Virus record (IMG/VR): IMGVR_UViG_3300027801_001506
Location: 1-27,387 of that record
Source: a virus
DNA: 27,387 nucleotides
Reading direction: 5' to 3' (one strand)
A program made the position numbers and the translations under genes. Of this stretch, positions 21,460-27,387 are shown one piece after another. A model generated the notes under the pieces. That model was given only the letters and a program-made list of their open reading frames with translations, was not told the origin of the DNA and made no database searches. The first letter of the stretch is position 1; every line of letters begins with the position of its first letter.

Positions 21460-22125
21460 ATGCAATTATCAAGTGATACAGTCGCTGTCTTAAAAAACTT
21501 CGCAGATATTAATCAAAATATCTTAGTTAAACAAGGCAACACACTAACAACAATATCAACAATGAAAAATATATTAGCAGAGGCAGAGATATCAGATTTG
21601 ATTCCTCAAGAATTTGCTATATATGATTTACCAGAGTTTTTAAGGTCTATTGATTTATTTCAAAAACCAGCATTAAACTTTGAAGGTGAATCACATTTAA
21701 CTATCGCAGACGGAAATTCTAAACAATCAGTTAAGTATTTCTTTGCAGATAAATCAGTCATTGTTGCACCAACAAAAACAATAACAATGCCAGACACATT
21801 TGTTTCATTCACATTTAAGAAAAGTATGTTTGAACAACTTATGAAAGGTATTAATACATTAGGTTTACCAGATGTCGCAGTTATAGGTGATGGCACAGCA
21901 ATTAAAATGGTTGCTACTGATAAGAAGAACAAATCTTCTAACACTTATTCTGTAGATATATGTGAATCTGATAAGAAGTTTACAGCATACTTCAAGGCAG
22001 AAAATTTTAAAATGGTACCAGATGATTATGATGTCGCAGTTTCATCACAAAAAATTAGTCATTTCGTGAATCGTACTAAACCAGTCAAATACTGGATTGC
22101 ATTAGAACCCGATTCAATATTTTAA
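21460..22125 (+). CDS. 45: gp45 sliding clamp
   Basis: A 221-residue homolog of the T4 trimeric sliding clamp (228 residues), which tethers DNA polymerase to DNA and also activates late transcription. Recognisable segments are MQLSSDTVAVLKNFADINQN, KTITMPDTFVSFTFKKSMFE, LGLPDVAVIGDG and YFKAENFKMVPDDYDVAVSS, with a C-terminal end VKYWIALEPDSIF. The position upstream of gp44/gp62/regA is the conserved T4 order. ATG 21460 lies in an ATTATG context with AAGTGAG upstream, as in the Sm-like gene at 25328. Confidence 0.95.
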   Translation: MQLSSDTVAVLKNFADINQNILVKQGNTLTTISTMKNILAEAEISDLIPQEFAIYDLPEFLRSIDLFQKPALNFEGESHLTIADGNSKQSVKYFFADKSVIVAPTKTITMPDTFVSFTFKKSMFEQLMKGINTLGLPDVAVIGDGTAIKMVATDKKNKSSNTYSVDICESDKKFTAYFKAENFKMVPDDYDVAVSSQKISHFVNRTKPVKYWIALEPDSIF

Positions 22126-22150
22126 ATTTAACTAACTTGAGGCTTATATT

Positions 22151-23098
22151 ATGGCAAAAGACTTCCTTTGGACGGAGAAATACCGTCCGAAACGAATCAA
22201 AGATTGTATCTTGCCCGAAGATACTAAAAAGACTTTTCTTGAGTTTTTAAAACAAGGTCAAATACCTAATTTATTATTATCAGGCACAGCAGGTACAGGT
22301 AAAACTACAGTTGCTCGTGCATTATGTGAAGAATTGGGTGCTGACTATATTGTTATAAATGGTTCTGATGAAGGCAGACAGATTGATACATTGCGAGGTA
22401 AAATTAAAAACTTCGCAAGTACTGTTTCTTTAACAGAATCAGCTAATCATAAAGTAGTTATCATAGATGAGGCAGATTATACAAATGCTGAATCTGTACA
22501 ACCTGCTTTAAGAAACTTCTTAGAAACATTCCATTCAAATTGTAGATTTATATTTACATGTAACTACAAAGCAAAAATTATAGAACCACTTCATAGTAGA
22601 TGTACTGTTATTGATTTTAGAATCATAAATGGTCAAAGAATCAAAACAGCAACAGCATTTATGAAAAGATGTTCTAAAATTTTAGATGATGAAGGAATAC
22701 CTTTTGAAGAAAAGATACTTGCAGAGTTAATTCAAAAACATTATCCTGATTTCAGAAGGTCAATTAATGAATTACAAAGATATTCTGTAAGGGGCAAAAT
22801 AGATAGTGGTATTTTATTCTCTATGTCTGAAGTCAGTCATAAAGAATTATTAGAATCACTAAAAGAAAAAAGATTTAACGATATGAGAAAGTGGGTCGTA
22901 CAGAACCTAGATAAAGAACCAGCGTTCTTATTTAGAAGTATCTATGATGTACTTTACAAAGCGTTATCGCCAAATTCTGTTCCACAAGCAATTCTAATAA
23001 TCGCAGGTTATCAATACAAGGCAGCTTTTGTTGCTGACCAAGAGATTAATATGGTTGCATGTCTAACAGAGATAATGGCAGGGTGTAAGTTTAAATAA
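22151..23098 (+). CDS. 44: gp44 clamp loader ATPase subunit
   Basis: A 315-residue AAA+ ATPase, homolog of T4 gp44 (319 residues). Walker A is GTAGTGKT at 45-52, Walker B is VVIIDEAD with DEAD at 106-109, and the arginine-finger SRC motif is at 149-151. TEKYRPKRIKDCILP at the N-terminus is the clamp-loader signature. With gp62 it opens gp45 and loads it onto primer-template DNA. GAGG at 22139-22142 is the ribosome-binding site, eight bases upstream. The stop overlaps the gp62 start (TAATG). Confidence 0.96.
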   Translation: MAKDFLWTEKYRPKRIKDCILPEDTKKTFLEFLKQGQIPNLLLSGTAGTGKTTVARALCEELGADYIVINGSDEGRQIDTLRGKIKNFASTVSLTESANHKVVIIDEADYTNAESVQPALRNFLETFHSNCRFIFTCNYKAKIIEPLHSRCTVIDFRIINGQRIKTATAFMKRCSKILDDEGIPFEEKILAELIQKHYPDFRRSINELQRYSVRGKIDSGILFSMSEVSHKELLESLKEKRFNDMRKWVVQNLDKEPAFLFRSIYDVLYKALSPNSVPQAILIIAGYQYKAAFVADQEINMVACLTEIMAGCKFK

Positions 23099-23493
23099 TG
23101 GCTTACGAACTTCGTGATTATTTAAATGCAATAAATTTTTCTAAAGAAAAGTTATTAGATACTGATGATACAGAGTGGGCAAGGAAATATCCACCCTTTG
23201 TTATTAACAAGTGTTTGTCTATGTTCTATGATTGTATTGCACAGGCAAACGAGATGAATGGGTATCACTTTCTAGATAAAGATGTTCAGTTTAATTTTTT
23301 CATAAATAGTATAAGAAAAAAGAAGCGATTTGGTGGTAAGTGGCTAAAACAAGATGTTTTAAAAGATATAGAATATGTCAAAGAATATTATGATTACAGC
23401 AACGAAAAGGCAAGAGAGGCCTTATCAATACTATCCAAAGAGCAAATTGAATCAATCAAATTATCAGTTGATAAAGGTGGGAGAAGAAAATGA
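23098..23493 (+). CDS. 62: gp62 clamp loader small subunit
   Basis: A 131-residue protein at the exact position of gp62 between gp44 and regA. T4 gp62 has 187 residues, so this is a short form, as seen in other marine T4-like phages. Sequence features are YELRDYLNAINFSKEKLLDT, YPPFVINKCLSMFYDCI and FFINSIRKKKRFGGKW, consistent with the all-helical collar subunit. It lacks a nucleotide-binding motif, as expected. It starts one base overlapping gp44 and ends in ATGA overlap with regA, so translation is coupled. Confidence 0.88.
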   Translation: MAYELRDYLNAINFSKEKLLDTDDTEWARKYPPFVINKCLSMFYDCIAQANEMNGYHFLDKDVQFNFFINSIRKKKRFGGKWLKQDVLKDIEYVKEYYDYSNEKAREALSILSKEQIESIKLSVDKGGRRK

Positions 23494-23918
23494 ATGATGA
23501 GATAGAATGGACTCCAGACAAAATGCTCGAAGTTACAATCAAACAACCAGATGACTTTCTTAAAGTAAGAGAAACTTTAACAAGAATAGGTGTTGCAAGT
23601 CGTAAAGACAAAACACTATATCAGTCATGTCATATACTACATAAACAAGGTAGATATTATATTGTACACTTTAAAGAATTATTTGCATTAGACGGCAAGA
23701 CAGCAACATTATCAGAAAATGATATACAAAGAAGAAACACAATATCTGTATTGTTGCAAGACTGGAATTTAGTTGACATTGTAATTAAAGAACAATCAGA
23801 AAATAAAGCACCATTAAGTCAGATAAAGGTTTTACCTTTTAAAGAAAAGAATGAGTGGACATTATCTGCAAAATATAACATAGGTAAAAAAATAGAAGAT
23901 GAAAATACCGAAGTTTAA
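23490..23918 (+). CDS. regA: RegA translational repressor
   Basis: A 142-residue homolog of T4 RegA (122 residues). RegA binds the initiation region of many early mRNAs and blocks ribosome binding. The sequence LEVTIKQPDDFLKVRETLTR, then IGVASRKDKTLYQSCHILHK and YYIVHFKELFALDG, matches the family. RRNTISVLLQDWNLVDIV forms the C-terminal strand and helix. The extra 20 residues lie at the C-terminus (EKNEWTLSAKYNIGKK). In T4 its targets include gp45, gp44 and regA itself, all in the same unit here. The 3' end overlaps the next gene by 20 bases. Confidence 0.93.
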   Translation: MNDEIEWTPDKMLEVTIKQPDDFLKVRETLTRIGVASRKDKTLYQSCHILHKQGRYYIVHFKELFALDGKTATLSENDIQRRNTISVLLQDWNLVDIVIKEQSENKAPLSQIKVLPFKEKNEWTLSAKYNIGKKIEDENTEV

Positions 23919-25284
23919 TGAATTTTTGACAGAACAAACTGATAGTAAACTAAAAATTTTAGTGTTATCAGATGAACCTGAAAACGCTGAATTATATCAT
24001 ACTGCTAAGAGAATTAAAGATGAAGGACCTAAGTTAGGTCATGCTGTCTATATTGTTCTTATTGATGGTGCATATATTAAAAATGAAGACAATATAAAAA
24101 CTATTCACAATATAGATGATGACAAAGGTTTTGTAATAGATAGACATAATACTATTGCAATAGTTAGAGGTTCTATTACAAGAAAAGATTCTTGGTTAAA
24201 CTTATTATCACAATTAGAAAAGGCAGGTGTTGCTTGTATTAATAGTAGAGAATCTATTCAAATCTGTGCTGATAAATATAGGGGTTATTTAAGACTTGCA
24301 GAATATGGTCTAAATCAACCACATACAGTTTTAATTCCTAATAAGGATGCTGTTAAAAAGGCAGTTAAAAGTTTAGATAGAGATTATCCTATAATAATGA
24401 AAACACTTAGAGGTAGTAAAGGTGTTGGAGTTTTATTTGTAGAATCAGAAAGAGGTTTAGATAGTATTGTACAATTAATATATAAAGAATCAGAAGACGC
24501 TGAATTGTTAATTCAAGAATATATTAAGACAGACTTTGATGTAAGAGTATTAGTTTTAGGTGGTAAAGTTTTTGCTTCAATGAGGCGTGATGTTATAAAG
24601 GGAGATTTTAGGTCAAACTTTTCACAAGGTGGAAAAGTTAAAATGTTTAAATTGACAGAACAAGAAATAGAAGACTGTATATTAGCCTCAAAGGCAGTTA
24701 ATGGTCATTACACAGCAGTTGATTTCATACCTGCTAAAAATAGAATTAAAGATAGACCTTATATTATAGAAGTAAACTCATCACCTGGTACAGAAGGTAT
24801 TGAAAAGGCAACAGGTGAAAATTTAATCAAAGGATTAATACAACATTTTGAAGATAAAAAAACTAGAATTAAAACACCATCAGAATGTGGTTATAGAGAA
24901 GTTGTTAATGTAAAACCTTTTGGTGATATAGTTGCAAAGTTTGATACAGGCAATAGTGGTACAAATGTTATACATGCAGAAAATATAAAAGTAAACGGAA
25001 GTAATGTAACATGGACATTAAACGATAAAACTATTACATCAAAGATTATCAAAAAAGTTGAAATTGGTGTTGGTGGTTTAAGAAATTATGATGAAGAAAG
25101 ATATCTAATTAATTTAGATGTTGAGTTTATGGGTACAATATATACAGAAGTTGATTTTACTTTAGACAATAGAGAGGGTAGACAAAAAATATTATTAGAC
25201 AGAGAATTTATGAATAGACTTAATGTTATGGTAAATCCGAGTAGAAGATTCGTAGTTACTAGTCCGTACACCATTGACAAATAA
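23899..25284 (+). CDS. RimK-like ATP-grasp ligase fused to retropepsin-like (RimB/zinc-protease-type) domain
   Basis: A 461-residue two-domain protein. Residues 18-320 are a RimK-type ATP-grasp amino-acid ligase: INSRESIQICADKYRGYLRL, YPIIMKTLRGSKGVGVLFVE (ATP lysine and glycine loop), LLIQEYIKTDFDVRVLVLGG and YIIEVNSSPGTEGIE (Mg-binding E and N). Residues 330-461 resemble the 'ATP-dependent zinc protease' (DUF785/RimB) domain with a retropepsin-like D349-TG motif, then VEFMGTIYTEVDFTLDNREG and ILLDREFMNRLNVMVNPSRR. In bacteria RimK adds glutamates to ribosomal protein S6, and RimB is a putative modulator or protease. Here both are in one chain. It is translationally coupled to RegA. The target may be a ribosomal or RNA-polymerase protein. 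Confidence 0.85.
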   Translation: MKIPKFNEFLTEQTDSKLKILVLSDEPENAELYHTAKRIKDEGPKLGHAVYIVLIDGAYIKNEDNIKTIHNIDDDKGFVIDRHNTIAIVRGSITRKDSWLNLLSQLEKAGVACINSRESIQICADKYRGYLRLAEYGLNQPHTVLIPNKDAVKKAVKSLDRDYPIIMKTLRGSKGVGVLFVESERGLDSIVQLIYKESEDAELLIQEYIKTDFDVRVLVLGGKVFASMRRDVIKGDFRSNFSQGGKVKMFKLTEQEIEDCILASKAVNGHYTAVDFIPAKNRIKDRPYIIEVNSSPGTEGIEKATGENLIKGLIQHFEDKKTRIKTPSECGYREVVNVKPFGDIVAKFDTGNSGTNVIHAENIKVNGSNVTWTLNDKTITSKIIKKVEIGVGGLRNYDEERYLINLDVEFMGTIYTEVDFTLDNREGRQKILLDREFMNRLNVMVNPSRRFVVTSPYTIDK

Positions 25285-25302
25285 AGTTTTTTATATTATA
25301 AT
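25274..25302 (+). promoter_or_regulatory. Consensus sigma70 promoter before the gp43 unit
   Basis: TTGACA at 25274-25279 (inside the last RimK codons), a 17-base spacer and TATAAT at 25297-25302. The leader of about 20 nt contains ATTAACAAGTGAG, which is also found in the gp45 leader. It probably drives the Sm-like gene and DNA polymerase. Confidence 0.85.
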
Positions 25303-25327
25303 ACATTATTAACAAGTGAGGTAAATT

Positions 25328-25645
25328 ATGGCAGATGTGAAACTGTTTCGTTTGACAACAGGCGAAGATATAATCGGAAAAATCAAAGAGGAACTATTTG
25401 ATGAAAATGGTAAAGAAACACATGTTGTTTTAGAAAAACCCTATGTGATTATTCCACAACAAGAAGCACCAGGCAAACCAGTAACATTAGGATTTCATTC
25501 TTATATACCATATGGTGATTGTGATGAAGTTACATTTAAACAAGAGAATGTAATTACTACTGTTGCACCAAACAAGGAACTATTAAATACATATACACAA
25601 AATACAGGTGGTATAGTACAAGTTGAAAAGCAGTTGATTACTTAA
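25328..25645 (+). CDS. Small Sm-like phage protein, copy 2
   Basis: A 105-residue beta-rich protein, paralogous to the 6056 gene: MADVKLFRLTTGEDIIGKI matches the N-terminus of the other copy with the same x-G-[ED]-D-I pattern. VVLEKPYVIIP and VTLGFHSYIPYGDCDEVTF follow with similar spacing, and ENVITTVAPNKELLNTY aligns with its C-terminal strand. It lacks the acidic tail of the first copy. GAGG precedes ATG 25328. It is the gene directly before DNA polymerase (one-base overlap), so a role in replication or in polymerase mRNA metabolism is possible. The Sm fold is from memory of related proteins. Confidence 0.65.
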   Translation: MADVKLFRLTTGEDIIGKIKEELFDENGKETHVVLEKPYVIIPQQEAPGKPVTLGFHSYIPYGDCDEVTFKQENVITTVAPNKELLNTYTQNTGGIVQVEKQLIT

Positions 25646-27387
25646 TGAATTTCTATAAAAATATTGTAGAATATAAAGGTAAGTTATTTGTTAGAGGAAT
25701 ATTAGAAGGACAAGAATTTCAAGAAAAGGTTGATTTCAGTCCAACATTTTTTACTCTAACAAATAAAGAATCTAAACATAAAAATCTGCAAGGTCAATAT
25801 TTACAACCAACAGTATTTCAAAGTATTGCAAAGGCAAGAGAATTTAGAAAGACTTATGATAATTCTAATTCTCCTATCTATGGTATGGAGAGATTTGCTT
25901 ATCAATATATTTCTAATGAATATAGAGATGATATAGATTGGCAAAAAGATAAAATTAAAATCTTTACTATTGATATTGAAACAAGTTGTGAAAATGGTTT
26001 TCCAGATATAGATAATCCTATTGAAGAATTATTATGTCTAACAGTTAAGAATCAAACCAACAAACAAATTCTAACATGGGGTACAGGTGATTTTGTAACT
26101 GATAGAGAAGATGTTACTTATGTAAAATGTGATTCAGAAAAAGAATTAATAAAAGAATTTATGTCTTTCTGGATGAAAAACTATCCTGATATTATTACAG
26201 GCTGGAACTGTAAGTTTTTTGATATACCTTATTTACTAGGTAGAATATCTAGACTAACAGATAACAAAGTTATTCGTAAACTATCGCCATGGGGATTAGT
26301 TGAAAAGAAAGAAGTGATTGTAAGAGGCAGACCTAAAACTGTATTCAGTATTATGGGTATTGCAATGTTAGATTATATTGACTTGTATCAAAAATTTATT
26401 CCTGTAAGTCAAGAAAGTTACAAACTAGATTATATTGGTAAAGTTGAATTGGGTATTGGTAAAGATGAAATGCCTTATGAAACTTTTAGAGAGTGGTACA
26501 CTAATGACTTTCAATCATTCGTAGACTATAACATACAAGATGTTGAAATTGTTGATAGACTAGAAGACAAACTAAAACTTATTGAATTAATATTGACAAT
26601 GGCATATGAAGCCAAAGTAAACTATGATGATGTATTCTCACAAGTAAGAGTGTGGGATGTTTTAATTTATAATTATCTAAGAAAAGAACATATTGTAGTT
26701 CCTGAAAAATCTGAACAAGTTAAAGATTCAAAATATGATGGTGCATATGTAAAAGAACCTATGACAGGTATGCATGACTGGATAGTATCATTTGATATTA
26801 ACTCACTATATCCTCATTTGATTATGCAATATAATATATCACCAGAAAAAATAGTAGGTATGAATCCAGAAGGCACATCTGTAAATAAATTATTATCTAG
26901 AAAATTAAATCTAGACCATCTGAAAGGACAAGATGTATGTATGACACCAAATGGGGCAACATTTAAAAGAGATAATGCAGGTTTTTTACCTAGACTATTA
27001 GATGAGATGTATCAAGACAGAGTTGTCTACAAAAAGAAAATGATGGAGGCTAAAAAACTTCATCAAAAAACTGGTGATGACAAATATAAAAATGAGATTG
27101 CAAGATGTCATAACATTCAATGGGCAAAAAAGATTGCATTAAATAGTGCCTATGGTGCTATTGGTAATCAATACTTCAGATATTATGATGTTAGACAGGC
27201 AACAGCAATTACATCATCTGGTCAATTAGTTATTAGACATATTGAAACTGAAGTAAACAATTATATGAATAAGATTTTGCAAACTGAAAATGTAGATTAC
27301 ATTGTGGCATCCGATACAGATTCTATCTATCTAAAATTAGATAGTCTAGTAGAAAAAACATGTAAAGATAAAACACTAGACCAGAAA
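25645..27387 (+). CDS. 43: gp43 DNA polymerase (family B), 5' part
   Basis: The reading frame is open from ATG 25645 to the window end, 581 codons, so the gene is truncated by the window; T4 gp43 has 898 residues. Exonuclease motif I is FTIDIETS with D110 and E112, and IITGWNCKFFDIPYLLGR is exonuclease motif II. Polymerase motif A is D384-INSLYP, motif B is K496-IALNSAYG and motif C is SD557-TD559-S. The order and spacing match T4-like family B replicases with proofreading. It overlaps the Sm-like gene by one base. It should act with gp45 and gp44/gp62 encoded upstream. Confidence 0.97.
   Translation, partial: MNFYKNIVEYKGKLFVRGILEGQEFQEKVDFSPTFFTLTNKESKHKNLQGQYLQPTVFQSIAKAREFRKTYDNSNSPIYGMERFAYQYISNEYRDDIDWQKDKIKIFTIDIETSCENGFPDIDNPIEELLCLTVKNQTNKQILTWGTGDFVTDREDVTYVKCDSEKELIKEFMSFWMKNYPDIITGWNCKFFDIPYLLGRISRLTDNKVIRKLSPWGLVEKKEVIVRGRPKTVFSIMGIAMLDYIDLYQKFIPVSQESYKLDYIGKVELGIGKDEMPYETFREWYTNDFQSFVDYNIQDVEIVDRLEDKLKLIELILTMAYEAKVNYDDVFSQVRVWDVLIYNYLRKEHIVVPEKSEQVKDSKYDGAYVKEPMTGMHDWIVSFDINSLYPHLIMQYNISPEKIVGMNPEGTSVNKLLSRKLNLDHLKGQDVCMTPNGATFKRDNAGFLPRLLDEMYQDRVVYKKKMMEAKKLHQKTGDDKYKNEIARCHNIQWAKKIALNSAYGAIGNQYFRYYDVRQATAITSSGQLVIRHIETEVNNYMNKILQTENVDYIVASDTDSIYLKLDSLVEKTCKDKTLDQK

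Noticed and set aside
1-27387. tRNA genes, CRISPR repeats, insertion sequences, att sites
   Set aside because: I looked for cloverleaf ends, regularly spaced repeats, transposase motifs and terminal inverted repeats and saw none; intergenic gaps are all under 100 bases.

Overview
The window is a piece of an AT-rich T4-like myovirus genome, with every gene on the + strand and almost no intergenic space. The diagnostic genes are the T4 core set: UvsY, UvsW, sigma factor gp55, gp47/gp46, clamp gp45, clamp loader gp44/gp62, RegA and the start of DNA polymerase gp43. Peptide deformylase, Hsp20, 2OG-Fe(II) oxygenases, desaturases and a carbamoyltransferase point to the marine branch (cyanophage or pelagiphage relatives). 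The very low GC and heavy A/T codon use favour an AT-rich host such as SAR11, but the host is an inference.

Layout. 1-3520: a late-type block with a prolyl-4-hydroxylase-like oxygenase, two tandem cupin/JmjC-like paralogs, an unknown protein, an unknown probable virion protein and a tail-tube/baseplate-like protein. TATAAATA late promoters precede the first gene and the probable virion gene. 3521-6463: a hairpin, then uvsY, a second 2OG oxygenase, uvsW and a small Sm-like protein. 6536-10187: five consecutive, overlapping membrane fatty-acid-desaturase-family genes, the most striking feature here. 10184-13522: a consensus sigma70 promoter driving gp55, then gp47 and gp46. 13524-19883: an accessory module of peptide deformylase, a small membrane protein, a PLP-enzyme-like protein, a GT-B-type glycosyltransferase with a possible DNA-binding tail, a DNA methyltransferase, a carbamoyltransferase split around a small ORF, and a nucleotidyltransferase-cupin fusion. 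19897-21376: small unknown genes and Hsp20. 21386-27387: the replication cluster gp45-gp44-gp62-regA, a RimK/retropepsin-like fusion, a second Sm-like protein and gp43, which runs off the window.

The core genes form the usual T4 recombination-dependent replication and late-transcription machinery: UvsY/UvsW/gp46/gp47 for recombination, and gp45/gp44/gp62/gp43 for the replisome. gp45 also activates late transcription together with gp55, and the promoters of those two genes share a 19-base element. Accessory genes are inserted between core blocks. They suggest remodelling of host membrane lipids (desaturases), glycan or DNA modification (glycosyltransferase, methyltransferase, carbamoyltransferase, nucleotidyltransferase) and protein modification or maturation (deformylase, RimK-like ligase, oxygenases). 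No tRNA, CRISPR array, IS element or minus-strand gene was seen, and no gap exceeds 100 bases.
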